From: Mumia xiangluensis
Lineage (GTDB): Bacteria; Actinomycetota; Actinomycetes; Propionibacteriales; Nocardioidaceae
Direction of reading: 5' to 3'
DNA: 64,000 bases
Assembly: GCF_010994095.1 (NCBI RefSeq)
Contig: NZ_WJYO01000005.1
Span: 400,359 to 464,358 of the forward strand
Shown: in pieces, positions 8,882 through 17,986 of the stretch
Layout of the letters: each line of letters begins with the position of its first letter
Numbering within the stretch: the stretch's first letter is position 1
Program-made: the position numbers and the translations under genes
The notes under the pieces: generated by a model
Database searches by the model: none
What the model was told of the DNA's origin: nothing
The model's input: only the letters and a program-made list of their open reading frames with translations

Positions 8882-9820
8882 CTACACCGCGACCGACGAG
8901 CGACGCGCCTTCAGCACGCCGTCCACGATCTCCCACACGGTCACGATCACGACGCCGACGGTGATCCACTGCAGCACGTCGTCCACCGTCGCCGCGCTCC
9001 ACCCCAGGTGCTCGACCAGCTCCGGGTTCAGGAAGTCCCCGCTCGCCAGCACCGGCAGCGTCACCGCCGCGAAGGCGATCGCGAGCGCGGCGTTCACCGC
9101 GGCCGCTGTCCACGTCCAGCCCCCGTAGTGCACCCACAGCGTGAACCCGACCTCGATCGCGATCAGCACCAGCACCACCGGGATCCACCACGACCACAGG
9201 TCCGGGTCGAGCACCGCGATGCTGTCGCCGTCCGAGGTGATCGGCGAGCTGGCCTGCTGCCAGATCAGCAGCAGCGCCATCACCCCGAGGAACACCAGGC
9301 TCGCGATCGTGTCTCCCCACGACTGCCCTGCCTTCGTCCCGGCGGGCAGCTTGTCGACGGTCCACGGGTCGGCGTCCTCCTTCTCGAGCGCGCCCGTCCA
9401 GTCGAGGACGGCGAAGACGGCCGTCACCCAGAACGACACCTGGACGGCCGCCATGAACGCCACTCCGAGGGACCCGATCAGCGCCTGGATCACGTCGCCG
9501 CCGTCGGTGAGCTCGCCGATGAGGTTCCCCGCCGCAGCGATCGGCGGGACGATCGCGAGCAGCAGCACGAGCAGGCGAAGCCACATCATGAACACGCGCG
9601 GACCGATCAACCGCGGCTCGCGGCCCGTGTACTCGACGGCGACACGCAGCGGGTCGCCCATCTCCTCGAGCACCTCGCGCTCGGCCGCGGGGGAGTCACC
9701 CCTCGCGGCGACCGTGTCGGCGATGCGCTCGCGCAGCTCGGCCTCGACGTCACCCCGTGTCCCTCCGGGCAGCCATCGCGTGGCGGCGTGGACGTAGCGG
9801 TCGGTGAGTGTGGCGGTCAT
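8882..9820 (-). CDS. HAAS / permease-prefix membrane protein partnered with PadR
   Basis: The N-terminal 75 residues (MTATLTDRYVHAATRWLPG...DVEAELRERIADTVAARGDS...EVLEEMGDPLRVAVEYTG) form the short helical HAAS-type domain that regularly follows a PadR regulator. Behind it are about six hydrophobic segments. The gene overlaps the PadR gene by 4 bp (ATGA), which fixes the start at 9820. In this family the PadR protein typically controls its own operon in response to envelope or drug stress; what the membrane protein does is not known. Confidence 0.85.
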   Translation of the reverse strand: MTATLTDRYVHAATRWLPGGTRGDVEAELRERIADTVAARGDSPAAEREVLEEMGDPLRVAVEYTGREPRLIGPRVFMMWLRLLVLLLAIVPPIAAAGNLIGELTDGGDVIQALIGSLGVAFMAAVQVSFWVTAVFAVLDWTGALEKEDADPWTVDKLPAGTKAGQSWGDTIASLVFLGVMALLLIWQQASSPITSDGDSIAVLDPDLWSWWIPVVLVLIAIEVGFTLWVHYGGWTWTAAAVNAALAIAFAAVTLPVLASGDFLNPELVEHLGWSAATVDDVLQWITVGVVIVTVWEIVDGVLKARRSSVAV

Positions 9821-10164
9821 CGGTTCCCTCCGTCGGTGAAGCGCGTGAGTGCGGTGTCGAGTTCGTTCCATTCGGCGACGAGCGTCTCGGCGAGTCGTAC
9901 GCCGTCGCTGCTGGTGCGGTAGAACTTCCGCGGCCGAGCCTCGTCGGTGTTCCACTCGCTGGTGAGCAGGCCCTGCTTCTCCAGGCGGCGCAGCAGGGGA
10001 TAGAGCGTGTTCGCGTCCACCGCGATGCCGGCCTCGTCGAGCGACTCGAGCAGGCCGTAGCCGTAGCCGGGCTCGCGCAGAGACAGCAGGCACGCGAGCA
10101 CCACGGTGCCGCGGCGCAGCTCCTGCACGTGCTGTCGAGAGAGTTCGTCGTACATGACTGACAC
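9817..10164 (-). CDS. PadR family transcriptional regulator
   Basis: A compact 115-residue winged-helix protein. ELRRGTVVLACLLSLREPGYGYGLLESL, NTLYPLLRRLEKQGLLTSEW and PRKFYRTSSDGVRLAETLVAEW are the standard PadR helices and wing. ATG at 10155 (MYDELSRQ) is an alternative start. It opens the minus-strand operon and overlaps the membrane-protein gene. A 31-bp palindrome with arms TGTGCGAC/GTCGCACA lies just upstream at 10170-10200, which suggests self-repression. Confidence 0.92.
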   Translation of the reverse strand: MSVMYDELSRQHVQELRRGTVVLACLLSLREPGYGYGLLESLDEAGIAVDANTLYPLLRRLEKQGLLTSEWNTDEARPRKFYRTSSDGVRLAETLVAEWNELDTALTRFTDGGNR

Positions 10165-10169
10165 GATAC

Positions 10170-10200
10170 TGTGCGACGCACACTATAAGCAAGTCGCACA
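10170..10200 (-). promoter_or_regulatory. probable PadR operator palindrome
   Basis: TGTGCGAC at 10170-10177 and GTCGCACA at 10193-10200 form a perfect 8-bp inverted repeat across a 15-nt spacer. A second near-palindrome, TGTGCGACGCACA, sits inside the left half. The site begins 5 bp upstream of the PadR start codon, overlapping where the promoter must be, so a bound dimer would block transcription. Confidence 0.65.
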
Positions 10201-10252
10201 TCAATGCGCGTCGTCTGCCGTCACGGGGACACGTGAGCGACACCGCGCACGA

Positions 10253-10288
10253 CGAGGGGCCGACCGCCTCCCGGCAGCCGGCCCCTCG
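10253..10288 (-). terminator. stem-loop after the M14 carboxypeptidase gene
   Basis: CGAGGGGCCG (10253-10262) pairs perfectly with CGGCCCCTCG (10279-10288) across a 16-nt loop, 20 bp beyond the stop of the minus-strand peptidase gene. There is no clear U-run, as is common in high-GC actinobacteria. Confidence 0.65.
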
Positions 10289-10307
10289 CCGTGTCACATC
10301 ACCGACG

Positions 10308-13300
10308 TCACCGCCGGACCCTGATCGTCACCACCTTCTTGGCTGACGCTACGTCGTCGTTGCCGAGGTACGACACCGTCACCTTCTTCGCCCCGCGCGT
10401 CAGCCGCGGCAGCGTCACCGAGCCCTTCCCGCTGGCGTTGACGCGGACGGCGAAGGTCTGCTTGCCGACCTTCACCAGCGCCGTACCGTTCGCCTTCACA
10501 CCCGGCACCTTCACCGTGAGGGCGACCTTCGCCCGCTTGCGGGTCGTGACCGTCTTCGGCGTCACCTTGACGCTCAGCGCCGTCTTCGCCTTCGTGACCC
10601 GCAGGACGACCGGCGCGGAGCTGGCCCCGCCGACGTCGCCCGACCCGGCGTACCGAGCCGTCACCACCCGCGCGCCAGCGGTCGCGAACGCGCCGAGCCG
10701 CACACTCGTACGCCCCTGGCTGTCGAGCGTGCCCGTGCCGACCTTGCGGCCGTCCACGAGCACGTCGACCTTGCCCTTGCCGGCCGACGTCGCGCCGTCC
10801 TGCGTCACCGTCACCCCCACCGAGGCGACAGCGCCCGACTTGCCAGCGGCGATGCTGGTCGGCTTGACGGCGAGAGACACCGCAGCAGTCGGTACGCCGG
10901 GGGCTGCCGTGACCTTCAACGCCACTGGCGCGGACGTGCTCCCCGCGAGCTCGGCGCTGCCACCGTACGACGCCGTCACGAGGTGGTTGCCCGCCGCCGC
11001 GATCGCCGGCAGCGCGATGTCCGCGCGGCCTTCGTCGTCGATCTCCGCCGAGCCGGACGCCTCGCCGTCGATGGAGACCGTCACGACACCCTCAGGCTTC
11101 GGCTGGTCACCCGGACCCGGTGCCGTGACCTGCACCGACGCCGTGACGCCGGTCTGGCCCGCGACGACCGTGGTCTTGTCCAGCGTCACGGCCGTGGCCG
11201 ACGCCGGCAGCGGCGGCTCGTACCCGACCGTGGCGATCCACGACCGGTAGTTGCCGTCGGTGCCCGGCACGAAGTGACGCTCGACGTTGCCGCGGCTGTC
11301 GATCGCGATCCAGCGGACCTCCGCACCCTCGTCGACCTTGATCCGCTCGCCGCCGTCACGCAGGCCGGCGAACCCGTACGCGGTCGAGCTCAGGTTCGGC
11401 ACGGTCCCGTCGGTCGTGTAGTAGATCGCGGCCGGCTCGTTGGTGCTGAACTCGACGTTGACCTTGCCCTCGACCGAGCTCGGGCTGACCGTGATCTCCG
11501 AGACCGGCGTCACGTCGTCGAGGTCGTACTCACGCGCCAGGCGCGCCATCTCGACCAGACCGTTCGCGAACTCCATCGCCTCCTGGTGCGCGCCGGCACC
11601 CGTCGGCGTGGTCGCCTCGAACGCCGGCTGGAACGTCGTGCCGACCTCGAAGTCCCACGCGTGCAGCCCGTACTTGTACCAGAGCATGTCGCCGGAGTTG
11701 CCCGCCGCCGAGTAGAGCGTGTCGACGACACGACCCGTACGCGCGGGGGTGACCGTCATGCCGCGGTACCGCTTGATCGCGGTGAGGATGCGCGACGACG
11801 ACGCCTGGAACATCTCCTCCTGCTCCATCGTCGGCTCCGGTGCCGTGACCCGGCCCTCGGACTTGTACGACGCCGGCGACCACATGAAGTAGTTCCCCGA
11901 GCTGTGGACGTTCATCGACCACTTGATGTTCGGGTTGTTCGCGACCACCCAGTCGACGTTGCGCGACTCCGGCTCGCTCAGCTCCGACGGACCCGCGTAC
12001 GTGCCGCTGGTGCAGGAGTCGCTCGCGCCGGAGTAGCCGTCGAACAGGCTGTACTCGTCGTAGTTGCGGTTGACGTCGACGCCCCACGAGTTGCGCGAGT
12101 TCGCGTCCATGCTGCCGGTCTGCGGGCAGTGGTTGACCATGTTCTTGCGCTGCGACGCGAAGTCGTAGAACGAGTAGTGGCCGCCGTCGGGGTTGACCGA
12201 CGGGAGCACCCAGATCTCCAGGTTGTCGACGAGATCCTTGGTCGCCGGGTGCGACGCGTAGTTGCGCAGCAGCCGCTCGGCCGTCTCCAGCGTCACCAGC
12301 GGCGGCACCCACTCGCGCGCGTGCTCCTGGGCGTAGAAGAACACGCCCGGCTTCGAGCCGTCGCGGTGCTTGCCGATCTTGATCGCGTACACCTGCTGCG
12401 GGCCGCGCGTCACCTTCGCCGGAGCGAGCAACCCGTCGGTCAGCGTGGTTGCCGCCGTCGCCGGCACCACACCCGCACCGGCGTCGCCGCGGTAGGTGTA
12501 GACGTTCACCAGCGCGCTCGCCTCGGGGTGCGCGTTGACCGCGGCCGCGACCTGTGCTGCGGTGCTCGTCGCCGCGCCCGCCGAGTCCGTCGCGGAGGTG
12601 ACCGTGATCGCCTTGCCGGCGACCGCGACGGACAGCGCCTGGTCGGCCGCGGTCGGGTGCACGACCGTCACCGTGATGCCGTTGCCGCCCTCGGACCCGT
12701 ATGCCTTGGAGTCGATCGCGATCCTGCGCGGGTTGTCCGCTGCGCTGGCGCCCGCCGGGATGACCGCCTGCGCGGCACGCCGGTAGCCGTTCGTCTGGTG
12801 CGGCAGCTCGACGATCTCGGCCAGGTTCGGGAACTGCGTCGCCAGCTGCTTGATCCGGTCGTACAGGTCGGTCGGGTCCATGTAGGACCGGATGAAGTCC
12901 TCCTGGTAGCCCTCACCCTTGAACGGGTCGTTCTCGTCACCGGTGGGCAGCCAGTCCTTGACCTTCGCGATCGCCACGTCGCCGCTCGGGCTGACGACGC
13001 GGACCCGGTCCGGCCGGGTCGTCACCGCCTGCGCGCCGCTCGTCGGGCTCGCTCCCCGGTGGTACAGGTACACGCCGGAGTCGACGAAGCGGGTGATCGT
13101 CTGCGTGCCTCCGCTGCCGAACTCCGTGCCCGCACCGCTGTCACGCTCGACCGTCAGCGCGGCCGTCTCGGCCTGGCCGTTCGCGTACCGTGCCTCCACC
13201 GACAGCACCGGGATGCCGAACGACGTGAAGTACTGCGCGCGGGTGATCTTGACGTCCGACACGTCCGGATCGGTCGCGTCGTCGGCGAACTCCTCGTTGG

Positions 13301-13712
13301 CCGTCACCGCGGCCGCGACCGTCGCGTCGCGCTCAGCCAGCGCCGCCTCGGTGTCGTCCTGCGTGTACAGGGTCTCGCCGGTGGAGAAGCCGGCCTTCTT
13401 CAGTGCCTTCACCTCGTTGGGTGTGACGACCGCGTGGACCTCGAGGCCGTCGGGCGTCTGCTCGACCCCGTGGTCGAGGTCGACGCCGGTCGCGACCAGC
13501 CGGTCGAGCTCGTCGGCGCCCGGGACCTCGATCTCGACGACCGACGGGATCTCGTCGGGGAGGCGTTCGAGGGTGACCGTGCTCGAGGACGCGGAGTCGG
13601 TCGGGTCGGCGAACGCCGCAGGACCGGTCGTGCTGGCGAGGATCAGGCCGGGGACCGTGACCACGAGGGCGACGGCCGCCACCTTCCTGCGCAGGGGAGA
13701 GGATCTCTGCAT
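10308..13712 (-). CDS. very large secreted M14 zinc carboxypeptidase with chitobiase-like and Ig-like repeats
   Basis: A 1134-residue exported metallopeptidase that removes C-terminal residues from peptides. A Sec signal (AAVALVVTVPGLILASTTGPAAFA) leads to a long pro-region. The M14 domain shows the zinc ligands HxxE in QEHAREWV (about 464/467) and His in NVHSSGNY (about 601), with substrate-binding VDVNRNYDEY and the catalytic Glu in DFEVGTT (about 687). A chitobiase-C-type domain follows (YYTTDGTVPN, about 770), then three Ig-like repeats (about 835-1134) ending in a basic IRVRR tail. The start at 13712 has AAAGGTG upstream; an open frame further upstream lacks a signal peptide. It stands alone, with a stem-loop terminator after it. 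Confidence 0.92.
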   Translation of the reverse strand: MQRSSPLRRKVAAVALVVTVPGLILASTTGPAAFADPTDSASSSTVTLERLPDEIPSVVEIEVPGADELDRLVATGVDLDHGVEQTPDGLEVHAVVTPNEVKALKKAGFSTGETLYTQDDTEAALAERDATVAAAVTANEEFADDATDPDVSDVKITRAQYFTSFGIPVLSVEARYANGQAETAALTVERDSGAGTEFGSGGTQTITRFVDSGVYLYHRGASPTSGAQAVTTRPDRVRVVSPSGDVAIAKVKDWLPTGDENDPFKGEGYQEDFIRSYMDPTDLYDRIKQLATQFPNLAEIVELPHQTNGYRRAAQAVIPAGASAADNPRRIAIDSKAYGSEGGNGITVTVVHPTAADQALSVAVAGKAITVTSATDSAGAATSTAAQVAAAVNAHPEASALVNVYTYRGDAGAGVVPATAATTLTDGLLAPAKVTRGPQQVYAIKIGKHRDGSKPGVFFYAQEHAREWVPPLVTLETAERLLRNYASHPATKDLVDNLEIWVLPSVNPDGGHYSFYDFASQRKNMVNHCPQTGSMDANSRNSWGVDVNRNYDEYSLFDGYSGASDSCTSGTYAGPSELSEPESRNVDWVVANNPNIKWSMNVHSSGNYFMWSPASYKSEGRVTAPEPTMEQEEMFQASSSRILTAIKRYRGMTVTPARTGRVVDTLYSAAGNSGDMLWYKYGLHAWDFEVGTTFQPAFEATTPTGAGAHQEAMEFANGLVEMARLAREYDLDDVTPVSEITVSPSSVEGKVNVEFSTNEPAAIYYTTDGTVPNLSSTAYGFAGLRDGGERIKVDEGAEVRWIAIDSRGNVERHFVPGTDGNYRSWIATVGYEPPLPASATAVTLDKTTVVAGQTGVTASVQVTAPGPGDQPKPEGVVTVSIDGEASGSAEIDDEGRADIALPAIAAAGNHLVTASYGGSAELAGSTSAPVALKVTAAPGVPTAAVSLAVKPTSIAAGKSGAVASVGVTVTQDGATSAGKGKVDVLVDGRKVGTGTLDSQGRTSVRLGAFATAGARVVTARYAGSGDVGGASSAPVVLRVTKAKTALSVKVTPKTVTTRKRAKVALTVKVPGVKANGTALVKVGKQTFAVRVNASGKGSVTLPRLTRGAKKVTVSYLGNDDVASAKKVVTIRVRR

Positions 13713-13803
13713 GAGGGACACACCTTTTTCTTGAGGTGAGGAAAAGCGGATGGAGCACACCGTAAGGTGAAATGCGTCACACCGCTTGAGTGGCGCGCGC
13801 AGG

Positions 13804-14322
13804 TCAGTCGGGCAGCCCGAAGCTGAACGTCGAGTACCGGCCGGCGTCGCGCAGGTCTCGCGCGTCGAGAGCAGCCGCGAGGTCCGGGTCGATCGTCGCC
13901 CCATCGGTCCCGCCGCTGGTGGTGCGGCCGACCGCGTCACCCGCGAACAGCCGCGCCAGCACGTCGTACAGGGTCGGCAGGACGTCGTCGATGTGCCGGT
14001 CGTACGCGTCGATCACGAGCCACGCGTCATCGATGGCGCCGATGAGTGCGAGGGTTCGCTGGAGGCTGTAGCCCTCGAACTGGATCTCGTCGAGCAGACC
14101 GCGGGGTGTGAGCTCGAAGGTGAGGTCGACGCACGCGGTCGACATCTGCTGATACTCCGGGTCCTGTGCCTGAGGCAGATACGGAAACCGCTCGGCGATC
14201 TGGAAGAAGGCCGCACAGTAGAGGGCGCTGTCGTGGCCGCCCTGAGCCGCCAAGAATCCAGCCTCGACGAGGAGTGGGTCCAACCGGTCGGCCAGCCGTC
14301 GTGACGCGTCGCCTCCTGTCAT
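13804..14322 (-). CDS. uncharacterised helical 172-residue protein
   Basis: I do not recognise a family. The protein is probably all-helical and cytoplasmic, with segments such as GHDSALYCAAFFQIAERFPYLP and DDVLPTLYDVLARLFAGD and an acidic composition. The start ATG at 14322 is chosen because upstream codons are Arg/His-rich shadow sequence. It is divergent from the PPK2 gene, 87 bp apart. No neighbour suggests a role. Confidence 0.65.
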   Translation of the reverse strand: MTGGDASRRLADRLDPLLVEAGFLAAQGGHDSALYCAAFFQIAERFPYLPQAQDPEYQQMSTACVDLTFELTPRGLLDEIQFEGYSLQRTLALIGAIDDAWLVIDAYDRHIDDVLPTLYDVLARLFAGDAVGRTTSGGTDGATIDPDLAAALDARDLRDAGRYSTFSFGLPD

Positions 14323-14397
14323 CGCACCAGCGTGCCAGCGGCGCCGTGCGACCGTCGCGCGAGTTTTCGGCCGACGGCGTGGAGGCCTTCGCGGCGT

Positions 14398-14403
14398 TAA
14401 GGT
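14398..14403 (+). promoter_or_regulatory. -10 box of a probable leaderless promoter (PPK2 gene)
   Basis: TAAGGT ends 6 nt before the ATG at 14410 and no Shine-Dalgarno sequence is present, so transcription probably starts at the start codon. Confidence 0.45.
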
Positions 14404-14409
14404 CCCGTC

Positions 14410-15231
14410 ATGAGCGCCGCAGCGAAACAGCCGAAGCTCACCACCAAGGCGTACGACGCCGAGCTGGCGCGCCTGCAGGTCGAGCTGGTCAAGCTTCAGG
14501 AGTGGGTACGCCACACCGGAGCCCGCATCGTGATCCTCTTCGAGGGCCGGGACGCGGCCGGCAAGGGCGGGACGATCAAACGCGTCTCCGAGAACCTCAA
14601 CCCTCGCGTCGCCCGGATCGCGGCGCTGCCGTCGCCGACCGAGCGCGACAAGACGCAGTGGTACTTCCAGCGTTACGTCGCGCACCTGCCGGCAGCGGGG
14701 GAGATCGTGCTGTTCGACCGCTCCTGGTACAACCGTGCGGGCGTCGAGCACGTGATGGGCTACTGCACGCCGGAGCAGTACGCGCTCTTCATGCGCCAGG
14801 CGCCCGCGTTCGAGCAGATGCTCATCGACGACGGGATCCAGCTGCGCAAGTACTGGTTCTCCGTCTCCGACGAGGAGCAGCTCAAGCGGTTCCGGTCGCG
14901 CGCCGACGACCCGATCCGGCGCTGGAAGCTCAGCCCGACGGACATCGAGTCGGTGAACCGGTGGGAGGACTACTCGCGGGCCAAGGACGAGATGATGGCC
15001 TACACCGACACGCCGGCGAGCCCTTGGTTCGTCGTCGAGTCGGACAGCAAGAAGCGTGCGCGGCTCAACATGATCGCCCACCTTCTCTCGACCGTGCCGT
15101 ACGCCGACGTCGAGCCGCCGCGCATCGACATCCCCGATCGGCCGGCACCCTCGGGGTCGTATGAACGCCCACCGCGCGACAACTCGAACTACGTGCCGGA
15201 CCACGTGGCCGAGCTGCTCGCCGGGAGCTAG
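14410..15231 (+). CDS. ppk2: PPK2 family polyphosphate:nucleotide phosphotransferase
   Basis: Polyphosphate kinase 2 moves phosphate between polyphosphate and nucleotides (making ADP/ATP or GDP/GTP from the lower phosphates). The single-domain 273-residue form is present in full. The Walker A loop reads FEGRDAAGKGGTIKR (about 45-60), the Walker B / lid region reads LFDRSWYNRAGVEHVMG (about 100-117), and RRWKLSPTD follows near 180: all hallmarks of the family. The start is an ATG with a leaderless-type -10. Its stop codon shares the tetranucleotide CTAG with the stop of the convergent protease gene. No operon partner. Direction of the reaction and nucleotide choice cannot be read from the sequence. 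Confidence 0.95.
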   Translation: MSAAAKQPKLTTKAYDAELARLQVELVKLQEWVRHTGARIVILFEGRDAAGKGGTIKRVSENLNPRVARIAALPSPTERDKTQWYFQRYVAHLPAAGEIVLFDRSWYNRAGVEHVMGYCTPEQYALFMRQAPAFEQMLIDDGIQLRKYWFSVSDEEQLKRFRSRADDPIRRWKLSPTDIESVNRWEDYSRAKDEMMAYTDTPASPWFVVESDSKKRARLNMIAHLLSTVPYADVEPPRIDIPDRPAPSGSYERPPRDNSNYVPDHVAELLAGS

Positions 15232-17306
15232 GACACCCCGTCGGCACGGTAGACGGTCTCGAAGCGTGGAGCCGCATCCTTCGGTCTCGCGTGCTCGAGG
15301 ATGCGGGCGATCCCGGTGCCGGGCCGATACAGGAGCAGGTGGTCGAGCTTGCCGGCGCTGGCTCCGTCGAACGCGATGATCTGATCGTCGATGGAGGTCA
15401 GCTCGTAGCCGCCGAGGCCCGGATCGTGATCGCCCTGCGTGTAGACCGCCCGGAACTCGAGGGTGCCGTCGCTGTTCGGGCCGTCGCACTTCACGATGAA
15501 GAGGATGCCCTTGTACGAGGGACTCGTGCCGGGGCGATACATCACGAGATGGTCGAGCTTGCCAGAGCCGTCGAAGTCGAACGCGATCACCTGGTCGGTG
15601 GTCTCCGACAGGTCGAAGCCGCCGATCCCGCTTCTCCCGATGTAGACCGGCGTGAACGCGAGACCGCCCGACGCCTTCACCCCGTCGTACTTCAGGACAA
15701 AGGCGATGCCCTTGCCTGGCCGATAGCAGAGCAGGTGGTCGAGCTTGCCCGTGCCGGCGGCATCGAAGGCGATGATCCGATCGCGGCCCGAGGTCAGGTC
15801 GAAGCCGCCGATGCCGGAGCCGCCCTGGGGCTGCTGATAGAGCGCCGTGAAGTGCAGGGGTTCGGCTCCGTCCACGCTGTCGCGTCGGACGACGTAGATG
15901 GCGCCCTTGCCGGGCCTGTACAGCACCAGGTGGTCGAGCTTGCCGGTGCTCTCGAGGTCGTACGCGATCAGCTGGTCGCTGGTGGACGACAGGTCGAAGC
16001 CGGCGATGCCGTTGGTCCCCGCATAGACGGTCTTGTAGATGGGGGTGCCGTCGGCCTGGTCGCTGGCGTGCTTCAGGATCTGCGCGATGCCGGTGCCTGG
16101 CCGGTAGCAGAGCAGGTGATCGAGCTGGCCTGCGCTGGCGCCGTCGAACGCGATGATCTGGTCCTCGTACTCGGTCAGATCGAAGCTGCCGATGCCTTGT
16201 CCGCCCTGCGGCTGTTGGTAGAGCGCCGTGAACCGACCATTGCCGTCGGGCCCCTTGCCGTCCTGCTTGACCAGGTAGAACGCACCCTTGCCGGGCCGGT
16301 ACAGCGCAAGGTGGTCGAGCTTGCCGGTGCCGCCGAAGTCGAGCGCGAACACCCGATCTGCCTTCGTCGTCAGGTCAAAGCCGCCGACTCCTGCGATGGC
16401 GAGGCGCACGTTCATCTTCTCCAGCACCCGCTTGATCGGAGTGATGGTCCCTCCGCCTCCGCCTCCGCCGAAGAGCAGTCCGACAACCCGGTCGTGCTCG
16501 TCGACGACCACCGATCCGGAGTCTCCCGCTCCCGCGAAGGTCATGGTGGGGGAGACGCCCGCGATGGTGACCTGGTGGTTGAACGTGACCTCGCCCACGC
16601 CGTTCCCGTACTTGATCGTGACGGTCTTGTCGACGCCGTCGACCTCTCCATAGGTCAACCCGGTCGTACGACCCCGCTTGCGGACCTTGAGGCGCAGCGG
16701 CGCGTCGGCGGTGCCCGTGAGGACTCCGACCTCCTGCACCTCGCACACGAAACCCGAGAGCAAGCCGTCGAGGCGGGCGACCGCGGCGTCGACGTCGCCG
16801 CCGAGCAGCGCCCGCTTGACGGTGGCGATGGGGCGATACGTGATCGGGTTGTCGTTGACGCTCGGCTGGTCGATCTGCTTGGAGTGTCCGCCATCCCGCC
16901 AGCCTTCGTTGACGCACAGCACGTGATAGTTGCTCAGCACCATGCCGTCGCCGGTCTCGTTGTCGACGACGATCGCGCCCAGCGTCCCCGAGTAGAAGCT
17001 GTTGACGAAGGCGCTCGGGCCGATGCTGATGCCGCCCTTCAGCGGGCTGTACGAGCCCAGGTCCGCCAGCGGCTCGTAGCGTCCCTCGATGACGTCCGTC
17101 GGGATGCCGTCGATCTCGGCGGGGATGCGCTCCTCCTCGGGCACATCACGCTTCTCCGCGACGTGGACCCGGATCACGATCTCGTCGGTGCGTTCGCCGT
17201 CGACGTACTTGAAGCCGATGTCGACCGCGGTGACACCGGGCCTGCTCAGGAGCTCGTCCTCGGCGGCTCGCTTGACGGGCAGGATCTCTTGCACACGGTC
17301 GGTCAC
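15228..17306 (-). CDS. trypsin-like serine protease with six tandem ~60-residue repeats
   Basis: The N-terminal half is a chymotrypsin-fold protease with an intact triad: His in SNYHVL (about 127), Asp in GGDVDAAVARL (about 170) and Ser in AGDSGSVVVDE (about 261). The C-terminal half (about 295-692) is six head-to-tail repeats, each opening with G(I/V)GGFDL, then DR/Q-I-IAFD, GKLDHLLxYRPG and ending near TALYQ or TVY, probably beta-propeller or FG-GAP-like blades. There is no classical signal peptide; the protein begins with a helical stretch and PGVTAVDIGFKYVDG. GTG start with GGGGAG upstream. It overlaps the convergent PPK2 gene by 4 bp. Substrate unknown; the repeats may be a binding platform. 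Confidence 0.85.
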   Translation of the reverse strand: MTDRVQEILPVKRAAEDELLSRPGVTAVDIGFKYVDGERTDEIVIRVHVAEKRDVPEEERIPAEIDGIPTDVIEGRYEPLADLGSYSPLKGGISIGPSAFVNSFYSGTLGAIVVDNETGDGMVLSNYHVLCVNEGWRDGGHSKQIDQPSVNDNPITYRPIATVKRALLGGDVDAAVARLDGLLSGFVCEVQEVGVLTGTADAPLRLKVRKRGRTTGLTYGEVDGVDKTVTIKYGNGVGEVTFNHQVTIAGVSPTMTFAGAGDSGSVVVDEHDRVVGLLFGGGGGGGTITPIKRVLEKMNVRLAIAGVGGFDLTTKADRVFALDFGGTGKLDHLALYRPGKGAFYLVKQDGKGPDGNGRFTALYQQPQGGQGIGSFDLTEYEDQIIAFDGASAGQLDHLLCYRPGTGIAQILKHASDQADGTPIYKTVYAGTNGIAGFDLSSTSDQLIAYDLESTGKLDHLVLYRPGKGAIYVVRRDSVDGAEPLHFTALYQQPQGGSGIGGFDLTSGRDRIIAFDAAGTGKLDHLLCYRPGKGIAFVLKYDGVKASGGLAFTPVYIGRSGIGGFDLSETTDQVIAFDFDGSGKLDHLVMYRPGTSPSYKGILFIVKCDGPNSDGTLEFRAVYTQGDHDPGLGGYELTSIDDQIIAFDGASAGKLDHLLLYRPGTGIARILEHARPKDAAPRFETVYRADGVS

Positions 17307-17406
17307 GACGTCTCCCCAAGGGTCGTTTGTACCAGTGGATGTCCCGAGAGGCTGTCAGCGTGGCACATGCGACAGGATCTGGCGCGCCGCACTAGGCTCG
17401 ACGCCC

Positions 17407-17979
17407 ATGAGCATCACGGTGCGGCCGGCCACGTCGTACGAGGACGTCGCGACCATGGTCGGGCCGAAGCGCCCGGATGCCAACGTGTGCTGGTGCCTCA
17501 GCTATCGCCTCACGACGTCGAAGGAGAACCGCGAGCTCGTCGGCCCTGAGCGCGGTGAGCGCGTGCGGGAGCTCGTCCGCCAGGACCCGCCGCCGGGTGT
17601 CCTCGCGTACGACGGTGACGAGGTCGTCGGATGGGCGGCGGTGCACCCGCGTGCCGACACGAGCTTCGCCCGCAACCGCAGGATCCCGCACGTCGACGAT
17701 CTCGACGTGTGGTCGCTGTGGTGCGTGCGGGTGCGGCCGGGACATCGCGGGCAGGGCATCGTGCAGCCGCTCATCGAAGGTGCCGTGGACTTCGCGCGTT
17801 CACACGGCGCGCCCGCGATCGAGGCGTACCCGGTCGACAACCGCGGCGCCAAGGTCGACCTGACGATGGCGTACGTCGGCACGCTCGCGATGTTCGAGCG
17901 CGCGGGCTTCGAGAAGGTGGCAGACACGGACTCGGTCCTGAACCGCTTCCCACGGGTCCTCGTGCGCCGGGATCTGTGA
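17407..17979 (+). CDS. GNAT family N-acetyltransferase
   Basis: A 190-residue acyl-CoA acetyltransferase. The acetyl-CoA binding motif A is visible as LWCVRVRPGHRGQGIVQPLIEGAVDFARSHG (about 100-130). TLAMFERAGFEKVAD, the usual late strand-helix of the fold, lies near the C-terminus. The start ATG follows TAGGCT by 8 nt, so the mRNA may be leaderless. It is divergent from the protease gene. The acceptor substrate is not predictable. Confidence 0.9.
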   Translation: MSITVRPATSYEDVATMVGPKRPDANVCWCLSYRLTTSKENRELVGPERGERVRELVRQDPPPGVLAYDGDEVVGWAAVHPRADTSFARNRRIPHVDDLDVWSLWCVRVRPGHRGQGIVQPLIEGAVDFARSHGAPAIEAYPVDNRGAKVDLTMAYVGTLAMFERAGFEKVADTDSVLNRFPRVLVRRDL

Positions 17980-17986
17980 GGCCGCG

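Noticed and set aside
10983..13739. A 918-codon open frame antisense to the M14 carboxypeptidase gene
   Set aside because: Low-complexity Arg/Asp/Val composition with no domain; the opposite strand shows all zinc ligands of M14.
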